Shown here: one piece after another, positions 1 to 13,261 of the stretch | How positions within the stretch are numbered: the stretch's first letter is position 1 | Layout of the letters: the number at the start of each line of letters is the position of its first letter | Assembly: GCF_000003855.2 (NCBI RefSeq) | Contig: NW_003101682.1 | Coordinates: 5,283,385-5,347,384 of the forward strand | Direction of reading: 5' to 3' | DNA from: Blastomyces gilchristii SLH14081 | Taxonomy: Eukaryota; Ascomycota; Eurotiomycetes; Onygenales; Ajellomycetaceae | DNA length: 64,000 bases | Notes under the pieces: model-generated | The model's database searches: none | What the model was told of the DNA's origin: nothing | Seen by the model: the letters and a program-made list of their open reading frames with translations, nothing else | Translations under genes and position numbers: made by a program

Positions 1-842
1 ATCACTGTCTGTGAGATTATCTCTATTAAAGAGAAACATTTATAAGTTAATCTTTCACTCATTCTTATAAATCATTGTTCTTTAACACTGTAGAATTATG
101 AGGAATTTTCCATTCTTTCATTAACTCTGTAGAATTATAGAATCAAGATGTTCACAGTCTGCAATCACTCTTTATAGTTATATAGAAAGATTCAGATCTG
201 TAATTCATAATCACTCTTTATTTACTAGAGTGATCTGACTGTTTCATAGAATCACTCATAGTGTAAGTAAATCTCTCTAGAGTAGTATAAATATCTCAGA
301 TCTGTTCACAGAATCTTATCTTCTTTTCTCTTTTTCTGTAACAGCTCTCATTCTCATAAACTGTGAGTATTCTTATTTATTCACAAAGTGTTTTCACTCA
401 GATAATAGAGAGAGAGTGTTTCTGACAATATCTGTGTATTAATTCAAGAACTTCTTAAGAATAAAAATTTTTTCAATTTCAATATCTTTATAAACAATAT
501 CTGACTGCTGCTGAGCTTCTTATAAGCATCTCTGCAACTTCTCTAATCACTTTTTACTGGCTGATAAAGCAGGGATATCATCACTTATAACAGTGTCTTC
601 ACTCTTCTCAGTCTTATCATCACATCTGATCTTCAGGTCAGCAGTCAATCTCATGCCTCTTTCAGATCAGTCTCTGACTCTAAGCAGCACAGTTCTTCTC
701 TTTGCTGTAAGTCTTCTTATAAGTAATTTCTTACAGATTCTAGCTGACAGTTCTTATAAAGCTCCTGGTTTTGTCTGTGTCTTCTGCAGCTCTGCAGACC
801 TACAACCACTCTCTCTCTGCCTGCACAATCTCTGAACAGGTA
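1..842 (-). pseudogene. Unidentified degraded coding remnant
   Basis: I do not recognise this sequence. Read on the minus strand from about 840 down to 1, one can follow stretches of charged, coding-like peptide (for example LSASKK and EAQQQSD near 500-560) interrupted by TGA and a few TAA codons, the pattern seen in every degraded element of this window. The plus-strand open frame at 593-835 lies opposite and looks like a chance frame. Because families B and C each carry about 2 kb between integrase and 3' LTR, this may be an equivalent 3' segment of element D running off the left edge. Function cannot be given. Confidence 0.3.
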
Positions 843-1514
843 TATACAAATATGCCTAGGTTCTCTATCAATGATTCTCACGCTGCAGCGCATTTCTGCA
901 ATCTCATTGTCAATGAGAGATGAGTCTCCAGGTACTTATAAAATCCGGGTAATTAAGATAATATAAATGTTATGAATTCATGACAGAAGTTGATCTGAGC
1001 AGATAAGCTCTCTCTTCACATTTCAATTATTTTCAGACTGAATACTTCAGCATAACTGAGGAAGTGAACACAGCTTTATAAGAGATATCTGATCACATAT
1101 GCAGGCAGTCAGTCTTCAAGACTCTGTCACAACTGTGTATATTCTGATGTTCAGCTTCTCTGAAGTCTGTGCATTTCTGACAGTCTTTGTGTTAAATACA
1201 ATAATTATCTGTATCACAGACATGATACTCTCTGCTTCTTTGAAGAGAGAAATTGATAGTTGTGAGAGAATTGAATATCACAGATATTAAGAATATAAGT
1301 GTGGATTTTCTTTGTTTTTTCTTTATTAGTCTCTAAATTGTGTTTATGACCCTGTTTTTATTTTCCTATTTTTTAGCTTTAATGAGAGTATGATTTCTTC
1401 TTCTCTTATATATATCACAGACTGTTTATCTCAGTAGAAACTCATTATCTTATAGACTAGAGTTTATAAATAACAGTGTTAATATCTTTATCACAATCAG
1501 GTTCTTAGCAAAGA
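843..1514. other. Non-coding stretch downstream of D pol
   Basis: No gene is supported here. About 850-960 is less mutated than its surroundings and retains several CC, CG and GG steps. On the minus strand an A-rich purine tract ending in GGG (about 1348-1372) lies roughly 140 bases past the end of pol and could be the polypurine tract of D, but I could not find a matching LTR after it. The plus-strand frame at 1099-1290 has no supporting features. Confidence 0.35.
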
Positions 1515-4500
1515 TTATATCATTTCAGCTTATCAGAATTTACAGTATGAAAGTCATGTCTCAGCTTCTGCAGATATCTTATCTACTTAGATGATTCTCA
1601 AGTGAACTCATTCATCTTGTCAGAATATTCTTATTACTGAATCTTGAATCAGAGTTTATAATCTTACTTTTCTAAGTTTATAATTTCTTTAATCTGATAT
1701 TCTCTTTTACTCTCTAGTGCTTTGTGAATAGAGTGATAAGTCATAGAATTCTCTTCTAAGAATTGCTTATATTCACAGAGTAAGAAGACATGAAAAACAT
1801 TATATATCTATAACTCAGATAACAGTTTCAATCTGTAAAACTGTAAGCTAATTTTCTTCACAATTTTGTAAGACTCTATTTATAAGAGATTCAGCTTCTT
1901 ACTAGATCTCTGTATAATGATGTTTTCTAAACTCAGTCAGACTCTATTATCTTTCTTAAAACTCTTTATAATATACTTGAAGTCATAGTATCTCTTCTGA
2001 TACTCTTAAGTCTTTCTTAAGAATTTACAGACTTTCTTCTAAATCTTCTGAATTCTCTCAGCCTGTTCACAGATATTATCACACTCTATAGTGTACTCTC
2101 ACAGATTCATTGAGATTATTTGTGAATAAGTCTCAGTGAGTATCTCAAAGAGAGTTTTATCTATGCTAACATGCTTTGAGTTATTGTATACAAACTTTAT
2201 AAGTGATAATTAATACACTCAGTCATTCTGATTGTAATTAATAAAGTACTACAGATACTGTTTCAATATACTTATCAGATGTTTTATCTGATTATCTGTC
2301 TGTTAGTGAAAAGCTGTGCTTAGATCTTATAAGATCTTTAGTATAGTTATCAGATCAGATTAGAACTCTTCTATAAAGATTAATTCTCTGTCTGAGATAA
2401 TATTCATAGACAACTCATGCAACTGAATCATATCACAGATAAAGATATAAGTTAAATTCTTTAACTTTAAGTTCTTACAGATGAGTATAAAGTGTGTTAT
2501 CTTGATAAAGTAATTCACTATCATCAGCACACTGTCAAAGCAGGCATTATATATATTCTTGCTTTCAGAGAGACTTATAAGAGTATTTATTTCTAGCTGT
2601 TTTCAAGATTTGTGCAGAATAAGTAGAGAAGTAAGTTCTTCATATAATCTGAACTGCACTATCTGTGAATTCTGATAAATAGTATAAGAATTTACTATCT
2701 TCTTCATAAGTTCTTGCATCTTTAGTCAGAAGTATTTTCTTATAAACAACTCATAAGTTCTAGTATCTATAAAATAACTCACTAGAGAAGAGTCATGATA
2801 CCTTTTAATAAGTTCTATACATAGAAACTCATTTATAAGTATATAAATTCAGCTCTCTCTTTACAAGAGACTATTTAAGTCTCTTTAATTCTTTATTTCT
2901 GCAGAGTTAATCTCTGCTGTGATCAGTTTCTGAATATACTGAGTATATTCATTCTTCAGTTGTAGTTCAGACAATCTGAATTGAAGATCTTATAAAGACT
3001 TATACTCTGTTTTCTCTTATACTAGATTTTCTACAGTACTTGTCAAAGTTCACAAACTCTTCAGATTATAGATACTCTTCTCAAGAATTCTTGTAAAGAT
3101 TCTCAGAGTGTTAACTCTCAGTGTTATAGAGAGTAGTTATACAGACTTCTTCTCTCTCTTCTTCTTCTTCTCTCATAGGAAATTAAGAGACTCTTCAGTT
3201 AATCTCTTTATAACACTTAGTTTAAGCATTCTGTGAAGCTTTTCTGTCTTCTCTAGTCTCTCTGTATCTGTTATCCTGATCTCTTTAACATAGTCTGATC
3301 TGTGAGAGAGTTCATCTGCTGAGTTCTTAGTTTTCTTAATATATTCTATCTTGAATCAGAACTCACTCAGTCTGTGAGCTCAGTGAATCTGTCACTGTGA
3401 GAGTTTCTTGATTGAAGTAAACTATTACAAGCTATCATGATCAGTTCTAACAGTAATCAGTGTCATGAGACTCTTAAAGTAGTGATATTAGTGATAGAAG
3501 AATTTCACTATTATAAGAAGCTTCTGATTATAAATATTATAGTTAATCTCTGTGAGTTGCATCTTTCATAAGAAAAAGATCACTGAAACTCAGTTTCTAT
3601 TTAACTGTAGTTATAAGACTATTTCTGAAATTGTAAAGAAGAAGACATCTATCTTTAATCTGATTAAGAGTAAGAGATCAAAGTGAAACAGTATTACTAT
3701 ATCTATAAATATCTATTTTAATCTTATAAAGATCTCATGAGCTTCTGAGATAAGAAAGTTCTCACAGTTCTTTCTTCTTAACAATCTTTTTATTCTTCAT
3801 TTATAAGATAACTTCTTCTTATTTTCATTCTTCAGCATGTCTGTAAGAGTCAAGAAGATTCTCATAAATACAAAGATAAACTATCTATAGAAATTCACAA
3901 AGCTTAGAAAGATCTGAATCTTATAAATACTAGTTAACTCTGATTATAATACAATAGTCTCAATCTGTGAAGATTTCATCTGAATATTATCTATAGTAAT
4001 TACATATTCTAGAAAATTAATCTGACAGACACTGAAGTTGCATTTTATAAGCTTAATATACAGTTCTGTCTTATCTAAGATCTTTAATACACTTTGTATA
4101 TACTCAGTATGTTCTTTCTTCTTCACAGAGTATATTATCACATTATTCAGATATATTATTATAAAGACATTCAGATATATACAAAGTGTTTTATTAATAA
4201 AAGACTGAAATATTATAAGAGTATTAGTCAGATCAAAAGACATTATTAGATATTCAAATAATCTCAGTGTAGTTCTAAGAACAGTCTTTCATTCATTTTC
4301 AGACTGTATTCACAGCTGTGTATATACATTGATCATATTCAGTTATATAAAGATAATAGCTTTTATGAGACAGTTGATTACATTCTCAATCAGAGACAGA
4401 GAATAGTAACTCTTTATTATCTTGAAGTTCAGATCACAGTAGTCTACACACAATCTGAGATCTTTATTCTTCTTCTTCATGAATATCACAGAGACTTCTA

Positions 4501-5390
4501 CAGAGGTCTGTGAAGATTAGATAAAGTCATTCTTCAGATTCTTCTTTACATAGGTCTGTAAGACCTCTGTCTCATGATGAAAGAGCTTATAGATTGATTC
4601 TTAGAAGAGTTTCTACTCTTCTATTAAATTTATTATCAGATTCTTCTTACAATAAGAAGAAAGCTCAGCTGCCTTTACTGAGCTAAATATCTCTGTGAGA
4701 TCTCAGTATTTCTCTGATATCTGAAGCTCAGTTTTCATAACTGCAAGATTCTCAGACATTTACAAAGTTATTATATAGATAGGCTTATCTTCTCTAATCA
4801 ACTCTGCAGTATCAACTGATTCTATCTCTGTAAGTAAGTCTGTTAACACTGATCAGAAGTATAAACCTGACTTATAAACAGCTATGTGTAAATTGTGTCT
4901 TTGAAGTCATGTAAGTCTCAAGTACATGTTATCTGTGATGTCTATGATAATCACAGTTTTTATAAATCTTCTTCAGATTTTAGAGAGATCTTGCAATTCA
5001 AAGATAACTCTTATAAGTCTCTCATTTCTCAGATCTGAGTTCTCATATTCTGTTTATTATAAGAGCAGATTCTCAGTTTTCATCATTCAGCTTATTCACT
5101 CTGCAAGCTTTAGAAATACTACAGTGACCTGAGATTCTGAGTTCATCAATACTTTTCATACTTGCAGAGCAGTAGTACTGTGACACAGTCTCTTCTCATA
5201 AGTAAGTATTTTCATTGAGAGAGTAACAGATTCAGGTGTCAGCTTCAAGACTCTTAAGAAGACTATTACTGACTCTGTCTGTGACTTCTCAAATTTTTAT
5301 TTTAATATGTTCAGATAGTTTGTGTGAAGATGTTCTGATTTAGAATAGATGAAATAGAGTTTCTTTTCCTTGATCTCTCTGTTGTATACT
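1515..5390 (-). pseudogene. D pol: protease-RT-RNase H-integrase-chromodomain (degraded)
   Basis: The RT begins near 4640. Recognisable blocks are MKKKNKDLRLCVDYCDLN (about 4420-4480), FEYLIMSFDLTN (about 4220-4260) and the catalytic box, now YLNN instead of YLDD (about 4140), so both catalytic Asp codons have become Asn. The integrase zinc-binding region (ELIKRYHDSS ... YELFIRKYF, about 2680-2830) is followed by the core, and a chromodomain-like C-terminus (EYQIKEIINLEK ... WESSK) lies near 1570-1690. Most stops are TGA at conserved Trp positions. The chromodomain assigns D to the chromovirus branch, whose members may target methylated-histone chromatin. It is non-functional. Confidence 0.8.
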
Positions 5391-6382
5391 CTGTTTATAG
5401 AAGCTTATAAAGCTCTCTCTCTCTGCTCAGTAGTCAGATATGAATCTCTCTATATTTTATCATCTTTTTCTGATAAATCTGTTCTCTGTTATTCTGACTC
5501 TTATAAGATCAGTCAGTAATTCACTCTTCACAGATCTATGACTCTCACAGTGATCTGTAAGTAATGAATGAGAGTCATCAGTTTCTTCAGAATTAAGAAC
5601 TTAGAGTCTTACTCAATGAGCTTATTCTGTATATCTTTATTCAGTCTCTTTATAAATATCATTATTCAGGTCTTGTTTCAGAGCTCTGTTTTCACAGATC
5701 TCAATTCATATCACAATTTCATGAAGTGCTGTGAGTAGTCTTTATCAGATTTCTCATCTCTTTTTCTAATATTAATAATTACAGTTCAGATGTTCTCTGT
5801 TCAGTTTACAGAGTCTCTCAACTTATTCTCTAGATAGATTTTAAGAATATATCAGTGAGATCTCTTATAATCATTCTCTAGATAATTCAGTCAGTTCTTG
5901 GCTTCAGTGTAGTAGAGATCTGTTATTATATAGATAACAGCTTCTTTATCTTTTATATTATACAGCTGAGCTTGTAAGTCAATTTCAAATACAAACTTGT
6001 AAAAGCTTTTATAAATTGTGATTTGATAAGTAATCTTAAGTGATCACAGTTTAAGAAAGTTTCTTTTCAATTTATAAGTATCTCTGAAGATAATGTCTAG
6101 AGACTCAGTTCAAGAGTGTTTATAAGCAGTAAGCATTTCTTATAGAAAAATAGCTCAATTCTGTAGAAGATGCTTAAGAAGGTTCTTTACTAAGATTGAT
6201 TTATTTATAAGTTCAGAGAGTTTCTCTGTTGTAGATGTAGAGAATAATATTCTGTAAGTGATTAATAAGTTCTCTGAGACTTCTTTTATAAAGATTATTC
6301 ATGATTCAGATGACTGCTTCTGAGTGTCTGTAGTAGAGTTCACAGAAATTGAAGTATGTGAGTTTCTAGTTCTTTCAGTCAT
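5390..6382 (-). pseudogene. D gag (degraded)
   Basis: An ATG at 6380-6382 (minus) opens a frame starting MTERTRNSHTSISVNSTT that continues as gag-like helical sequence with TGA, TAA and TAG interruptions. In a Ty3/gypsy element this would be the capsid/nucleocapsid precursor that packages element RNA. I did not identify a zinc knuckle. The start is chosen because it lies about 67 bases past the inferred LTR end and no earlier ATG in this frame fits. The gag/pol boundary near 5390 is approximate. Confidence 0.5.
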
Positions 6383-6448
6383 AATAGGTGATTGCTGACT
6401 GACTGAGCTTGAAATGTAAGAATAAGTGCTCACAGGTGATTATTCAGG

Positions 6449-6672
6449 TGTTTACAGCTTGATGTAATATATACTGTTAACTACTAGAAGTATTCACAGT
6501 AGAAAGATAAAATATAGAGATTAAATGTATAATAGCATTCAAGCTGAGTTATGAATAGTATTCGCGAACTCCAGTCTATATAGTTGTGTGTAGCCAAGAG
6601 CCGCTAACTCTATTGATTACGCGAGAGATAGGAATAGAAGTAAAGGATCCGCGAGGAGCGGAATTTCTTACA
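6449..6672 (-). repeat. Probable 5' LTR of element D
   Basis: This 224 bp segment has TG...CA ends (minus strand starts TGTAAGAAATTCC and ends CTGTAAACA) and sits just upstream of gag. On the minus strand it contains a TATA-like ACTATATAGAC. Its outer 110 bp (6555-6665) are nearly unmutated and hold many CG and CC steps, while the inner part is AT-rich, matching the edge effect seen in A and B LTRs. The partner LTR was not found, so the boundaries are inferred. Confidence 0.5.
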
Positions 6673-9046
6673 TGATTATACATGAATCATGCATCTCTTG
6701 TATTATTCAAGTGTGTAAGAGTTCAGAGTGAGAGACTCAGCATTGTTCACAGAATTATAGAGTGTTATTATTATTAATTGAACATTCTGAGATATCAGTT
6801 CTTATACATAGTTCTGAGGGAAATCAGAGTGCTTCTTAACATACTACTTCAGTGAGAATCTGAAGAAGTTCATCTGTCTGAGCTGCTGAATGTCACAGTT
6901 CATTCAGTGTAAGAGAAGTGAAGATATCAATGACAGTTCTAACTGAAGAAGCATGTATAGTTCTAATTGAAGAAGTATATATAGTGTCATGAACTGTTTC
7001 ATCTTGATTAACTAGTATCTTCAGGTTCAAGAGCTGATGCTCTTAATTCATTCAGCAAGTATCTGTTACATTGAATGATATATCTTGCTCTTGTTGTGAG
7101 AGAGTATCTGTCATTGAGTTCTGACTGTCAGAACAGTAGTGTATTGTAAAATGAAAGCAGCTTAAGATCTCAGATTATTATATCTGTTATTCAGCGAGTT
7201 TACAGATAGTTGTGAAGTATTTAAGGTTCTTATAATCTGTGATTATCTCAAATTCAGAGACACTTTGAAGTTCAGAGTTTCATTCTTCTAAACAGTATAT
7301 AATTGTGAGAAGTTTCTTATCATAGATCTCATAATTGCATTCAGCAGAACTCAGTTTCTTAGATATGAAGACACATGATTATAGAACATCTTCATTATTA
7401 TATTACAATATCACTTCTTCTATCATATAGTCAGAGAAATTGATCTCAACAACTGTCTCATGATCAGAATTGAATATTATCAGCAGAGAGGTATTAATAA
7501 ACATCTTCTTTATCTGTATAAATGCAGCTTCAGTGTCTGCTGATCATTGAAATACTCAGTCTTTCTTAGTAAGGTCTGTAAGTGATCTCATAATATCTGA
7601 GAAGTTTTGTATAAATTGCTGATAGAAGTTAGCAAATTCAATGAAGCTTTGTACATCTTTCACAGTATATAAAGCTTTTTATTCAAGAATGACAGAGATC
7701 TTCTCAGGATTTATTTCAATTTTCTTATCAGCTTCTATGATGAAATCTGAGTATTTAATACTCTTAACTTCAAAATCACACTTGTCAATATCAATTAATA
7801 GTTCTGCTTCTCATAGTTGTTGTAATACTCTGCACACATACTCTTGATATTCTTTTCTGAATTCATCAGTGAAGATGAGAATGTTATCTAGATAAGCAGA
7901 TACAAACTTATTAAGAAAATCTCAGAGTACTCACTTGACATACTTCTGAAATGTACTGAGAATGTTAGTCAGTTCAAAGAGTGTGACTATTCATTCAAAG
8001 AGATTCTAACATGTTTGAAATGCTGTAAGCCATTCATCTTCTTCAGTGATACAAATCTTATGAAACACAGTGATAACATCTAGCTTTGTAAATCACTAAG
8101 CTTGTCTGATTCATGCTAGGGTTTTATTGATGAGAGATAACAGATATCAATCTTTCTTTGTCAATCTGTTCAGATCTCAGTAGTTCACACAGAATCAGAG
8201 TTCTTCACCTGACTTCTTTGCAAAGAGAATAGAAGCTGCAGCAGAAGAGTTACTAATATGTATAAATTTCTTATCTAACAGATCATTGAGTGTCTTCTGA
8301 AGAAGAAGAAGTTCATCTTAAGACATATTATAAAGAGAGTCTCATGATGATTCAGAGTTCTTACTATTCTTCTTTTTTAACTTGATACTGCGATTCACTT
8401 CTGAACCTTATAAGAGAGATAGATTTATAGCATTATTATTTTATCAGAAGACATCTAGATATTCATGATATTGTTAAGAGAGTTTTGTATGAGAATCTGT
8501 TATTATAATACAGAATAACTTTTCTAGAGTCTTTTTAATATTAGTCAGACTGATGAAATAGATTGATATATGATTCTGCTGTTAATAATTCTTTCAGTGA
8601 CTTCTTTTTCTGAGCATTTTATAGATGTTGACAGAGATCTGTGTCAGGTTCATAGTCTTGTGAATATTATTCTCATGAACTCTATCATTATTAGAGAATA
8701 TCAAGCTTCTGTTTCAAGTGTTCAATAAGATGCCTTATTCAGATAGTCAGGCAAGTTCTAACATAAGATTGTAATCAAGATTATCAACTTCATATATATA
8801 GATATCTTCATATTGATGTTCTCTCACATCTATGATCAGCTTCATCATGTAATAGATACAAATGTGTTTTGAATCATCAAATTCTGCAAGGAGTTGAGAT
8901 CTTGATAAGAGAATATGCTGAAGGTTATGATGTCTTACAACTGAAGATTTTATCATTGCATAGTAATATAGACTGCTGTCTATCATGGCTTTCATATTAT
9001 ACATGTTATCAATCACAGTAGATATAAGAATCACATTCATTGTCAT
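6673..9046 (-). pseudogene. A1 protease-RT-RNase H and start of integrase (degraded)
   Basis: The retropepsin-like region is open at 8747-9046 and includes MIDSSLYYYAMIKSS, where related proteases have a DSG/DTG catalytic triad; here the residue after Ser is not Gly. RT lies at about 7650-8300 with the catalytic box changed to YLDN (about 7880). RNase H follows (about 7000-7600), and the integrase start is cut at 6673. Compared with A4-A5, the differences are mainly C-to-T and G-to-A. Confidence 0.75.
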
Positions 9047-9049
9047 TTT

Positions 9050-10239
9050 CTTTTCAAATTGTTGTCATTCAATCTCTTCAAGCTCCTGTTTATGAATTTG
9101 AATAGAAGCTAATCTTTTCCCTGTTTCATCAGAGTATTCTTATAGTTATCTTCTGAATCTTTCTTCACTGCAATGTGATTGATGCGGACAGGCACTGATT
9201 CATTCTTTAAATGAGAAGACACTGATCTTTCTCTCAATTGAGAAGATGCTGATCTTTCTCTTGAGTGTGAAGACACATAGGTCAATCAGCAGTTGAAAGT
9301 GATGTGTTCTAATCAGTTACAGTTGATATATACTTCACATTGACATCAATCAGTGACTTCTTTAAAAGTGATCTCAGGGATTCAGAAGCCTGTTCAGACA
9401 GTGAAGATTCTTACTTATGTGTAGACATTTGAGTTCACTCAATTCATAGCATCTGCATCATTGTTATTTCTCAGTGTAAGTGTATGAGTTGCTGAGATGT
9501 AATGTCTTCTGTCACTGTTCTGTATACTCTTGTGCTTGATAAGACAGTTATTCATTGTCTGAAGCTGTGTGCAGAAGTTTTCATAAGTCTGGTCTTTGTC
9601 TATACTTACAAGAATCTGTAAGAGTTTAAAAGTTAATGTCTTCTTGAGCATGCTAATCTTTATTTGATTCTCTCAAGATTGATTATCTGCTTCTAGAATC
9701 TTGATGTTGAAGTCAGGAATAAATGTTGTAAGAGAAGTGTTTCTCTGTCAGATACTTTGTAATTCATCTAATACTTTCTATTGCATAACAGTGTCTGAGA
9801 ATAGAACATCAAGATATTTCATGATATTATCAGATATTCATAACACTGATTCACATGCTTTTATTTATGAATGAAACTTCTGTTTCATACAATCTTTCAA
9901 TCATTCATTGATATATTAATCTTGATTGATTAATGAACTGATGGCATTTTCATCTATACTTAGTTTCATGAGCATTTTCATTCTTCATGATGAGTAGAGA
10001 GTGAGATCAGAAGTATTGAAATATACAGAAGCATCTAAGTATTCTTTCAGCACTTTTGTATTTAATTCTGTAGATGTTGAAATTGTGTAAGTTAATTATT
10101 AAATCTCTTTGTATTGATGTTATTGAGTTGCATGCATATCAGCTATTTATTATTATTGTAGTTTCAACATTACTCAGAGCCACTATGACACTGCATTTAT
10201 ACTCATGTTCAAGAGTTCTTTCATATTATTGTTAGACAT
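9050..10239 (-). pseudogene. A1 gag with zinc knuckle (degraded)
   Basis: The minus-strand frame starts at ATG 10237-10239, the same start as in the other A copies. The best preserved part is 9439-9651 (MLKKTLTFKLLQILVSIDKD...), typical of retrotransposon gag capsid sequence. A CCHC nucleocapsid knuckle of the form xINCNWxEHIxFNC lies near 9285-9330; its first Cys has become Tyr. It would package element RNA in a virus-like particle. TGA and TAA interruptions show it is dead. Confidence 0.7.
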
Positions 10240-10556
10240 GATTATATCATTTATTAGATGTGAGATATCTGTGAAATCTGAAGAAGTATAATTATATGAA
10301 TATCTTATACATCTGAGTGTCAGAACTCTCAGATCTTTCACTAATGTTCTCTTTGTAAGATCTTATTGCAGAGTTAGAGTGACTAATGAGTAAGCTTCTA
10401 TTCAGAGACTCAGTGTCTGCTTAACTGTTTAACTGTTTCTCTATTTCTTATGTGTTGTTACATGTTCAGATATCTCTTGATAAATAATCATTTCTAATGA
10501 GGAGACAATGCATGAATAATTATTTTCTAATAAGAAGATGATGAATATTTTTCTAA

Positions 10557-10887
10557 TGTAAGAGGCCTACACTGAATAGATTGATATGATATTGATAGGT
10601 CTTATATAACAAAGAGAAAAACATTAAAGAAGAAAAAGAAAGAGAAAGTGTAGAAATTAGTGATCAGAGTGAATATTTATACACATATGTAATGATGTAT
10701 ACAGTGAAGCTTCAGGGTGGAAGAATCTATATGTGTTCATGGCGGCCGAGGATCGGTGATTGAGAATGGCCGAGAATCAGAGTGTACATGTTTGATAGTG
10801 AAACAGAAGAATCTATGGAGTGAAGCAGAAGAATCTATGAAGTGTAATGAAATAGTCTATATAATTGATCGGGCGCAGCCCGCCACA
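10557..10887 (-). repeat. A1 5' LTR
   Basis: A 331 bp LTR with TG...CA ends, aligning with the A2, A3, A4 and A5 LTRs. On the minus strand it begins TGTGGCGGGCTGCGCCCG and ends CTTACA. The right (outer) 150 bp keep GGCGGCCGAGG-type sequence, while the inner part is mutated. It carries one copy of the U3 repeat unit that is tandemly doubled in A4 and A5. The plus-strand frame at 10717-10953 is an artefact spanning the LTR and C gag. Confidence 0.9.
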
Positions 10888-11500
10888 ATTCTCATTATAC
10901 AGAAACAAGTGAGTCAATTACAACAGAAAATACTGCAATCAAGTATACTTTAACAGAGAACAGATAATCAGACTTCTATAACACAGATCACACACTCAGA
11001 TGCAATAGATTTAGATCTGAATATTATTGCTAAAGCACTGAATTCTCTGAAAAAGAGATTCTCTGAGTGAAAATTTTGATATCATGAGCATCAAGCTTGT
11101 TTTAACTGCAGACATTCAAATCATGATGCAAAGAATTACACACAGTATACACAGTCAAGAAAAGTAAGAGAGTTAAAAAATTAGCAGAATCAGTGAGCTC
11201 AGAGACACTCACTGATATTCTATGAAAAGTCTTCAAAGTAAAAGAGATGTTTACATTAGATGATTCTCTGAATTCTGTGAATATTAAGAGAAAGCAGGCT
11301 TCTGACTGAGACACAGGCAAGGATGAAGCAGATGCTTATCTCAATGCCTTGAGACCTGAAATGTTAATGTATAGAGAGCACTTGAGTAAGAATTGAGAGA
11401 TAGCTGCAAAAGTATTGATGAATACAGAAGCTTCTATATAATATATTAATGATTATATAACCTGAAGACTGAAAGAGGTTCACTGAGTGAAGAATTCTCA
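10888..11500 (+). pseudogene. C gag C-terminus with CCHC zinc knuckle
   Basis: The frame contains ACFNCRHSNHDAKNY at about 11094-11138, a CX2CX4HX4C nucleocapsid knuckle whose final Cys is now Tyr. Gag upstream of 10888 is missing because A1 is inserted there. Downstream the frame continues as KQASDWDTGKDEADAYLN-type sequence (W from TGA). It would bind element RNA. Confidence 0.65.
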
Positions 11501-13261
11501 ATACATAAGATTGTGTGATAATTAATATTTAATATTATCTGCAAGAGTAAGAGTTCTCTTGCATTTCAGATAATGATCTTGCTATATTTAAGTGTGAGAG
11601 CTGCAGAACATAGAATACAATCTTATTCTCAGACTCAATTGATTTCAAAGATTCAATTCACAGATTCATTAACATACATGTTATATACAGTTAACTGATA
11701 GAAAGAAAACAGTTCATACAATTCTATTAACTGATATGAGAAGGACATTTCACATCTCTGATATAGAAGGATTAAATCTGCTTACACATCAATAAGCAAA
11801 GAGAATAATTTACAAGATCTTATCTGAAAGTGTTCTGTCTGTCATATAAGATCTGAAAGCAGAGGAAACCAGAATAAAAGATATGTGAGAGAATAAGTGT
11901 ATGAAGGAACTTCCGAAGAAGCATGAGAAGATCTTTTAGATAGATCTTTTACCAGAATTGTTACTGAAACAAGGATTTGTACATGAGATTAACACAGAGA
12001 ATGTGAAATCAGTCAATGAAAATACATATCTTCTGTCACAAACATATTTCAAAGAACAGAAGTGTCAGATCACAGAGCTTTTAGAACATGGTCTTATACA
12101 ACTCTCATCAAGTGTGTGAGACTTTCCAGTTCTATTCATGAAAAAGACAGATGAGAAGTAATGAAAATGTATCAATTATTGAGTACTTAATAAGCTTATA
12201 ATCAAGAATAAACATTCACTGTCATAGATTCAACAACAGTTGAATACAGTTGAAAACATCTGATATCTATCAAAGATAAATCTTCCCTCAGAATACTGAC
12301 AGATCTGTGTAGATGAACTGTCAGTATTATGAACTATATTTAATATACAATGAGAAAAGTTTGAATTCATAATAATATTATTCAGTCTGACAAATACATC
12401 TATTATCTTTCAAATGATGATGAATATGATTTCTTATAAACAGAATGAAACCTCATATCTTGTATATCTGAATAACATTCTAGTCTTCTCAAACTCATAC
12501 AATGAATATCTGAAGTATCTTGATAAAGTATTTACAACTCTGACAGAGTATAAGCTCTAAGTCAAATTAATAAAGTATGTGTTTGAAATGAAAGAGTTGA
12601 AGTTCATAGAATATGTAGTGAGTGATGACTGTATACATCTCATTATGAAGAAATTGAATGTTATAGTGAATTAACTGTGACTGAGAAATGTATATTATGT
12701 ATAACAGTTTCTTCAGTTGATCTCATATTACTGTATATTTATCAAAGATTTTGTATGAATAACTGTATCACTCTTAAATCTCTTAAGAGAAATAAAGACT
12801 AATCTGCAGAAGAAGAAGTTTTGATTAATCATCTGAAATATTATGTGTGAAGAGGCTTTTCTCATACTGAGAAAACATGTAACAACATTCTCAGTACTTA
12901 TTTAATCAGATTATAATAAATCTTTCTACATTGAAACAGATACATCTGAATGAGCTATCAGAGACACTCTTCTACAGATGAGTAAGAATAACAAGCTGCA
13001 CTCAGTGATGTATAATGATAGAAAACTATCAGGTACTGAACTCAATTACTCAGTGTATGAAAAGAAATTGCCAGTGATCAAGCATACACTGATGTTATAA
13101 GATAGATATATTGATAACAGTTATATAATAATGATGATCACAGATTATAAAAGCCTCATCTATCTACAATCAATGACAAAACCTTTCAAACACTTAGTAT
13201 ATTGAATCTCAGAGTTTCAAGTGTACAATCTTCATATTAAATACTGAAAGAGATTGAATAC
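11500..13261 (+). pseudogene. C protease-RT-RNase H (first part, degraded)
   Basis: A retropepsin tail (LILRLNWFQRF, W read from TGA) lies near 11620. RT follows with PVLFMKKTDEK (about 12130), INLPSEYWQICVDE (about 12280-12320) and a catalytic box mutated to YLNN (about 12470). RNase H begins at YIETDTSEWAIRDTLLQM (about 12930-12980), where ETD matches the catalytic D of ETDAS. The frame runs in phase into the B1 insertion point. Almost every interruption is TGA at a Trp position, while CAA and CAG Gln codons are intact. Non-functional. Confidence 0.85.

Larger units (their letters stand above)
1515..6672 (-). mobile_element. Element D: Ty3/gypsy chromovirus-type retrotransposon, mutated, left end not resolved
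   Basis: On the minus strand the order is LTR, gag, protease region, reverse transcriptase (RT), RNase H, integrase, chromodomain, which is the order of Ty3/gypsy chromoviruses. Frames are broken mainly by TGA where related proteins have Trp. The right boundary abuts family A integrase sequence at about 6673, so D appears to be inserted in A1. The matching 3' LTR was not found and may lie left of position 1. D differs in sequence from families A, B and C. Confidence 0.75.
6673..10887 (-). mobile_element. Element A1: family A gypsy, truncated in integrase by D
   Basis: This copy is colinear with the full-length family A element at 58017-63772 from its 5' LTR (10557-10887) leftwards to about 6673, corresponding to about 59580 in the full copy. 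The missing 1.56 kb (rest of integrase plus 3' LTR) should lie beyond element D, outside the window. A1 is itself inserted in gag of element C: C sequence resumes at 10888, directly after the LTR. Confidence 0.85.

Noticed and set aside
593..835. 80-codon plus-strand frame resembling a secreted protein
   Set aside because: Lies opposite a longer minus-strand coding-like remnant; its hydrophobic look comes from CT-rich mutated DNA.
6555..6672. Deletion junction or captured host DNA between D and A1
   Set aside because: TG...CA ends, a TATA-like site and position upstream of D gag fit an LTR with a protected outer edge.
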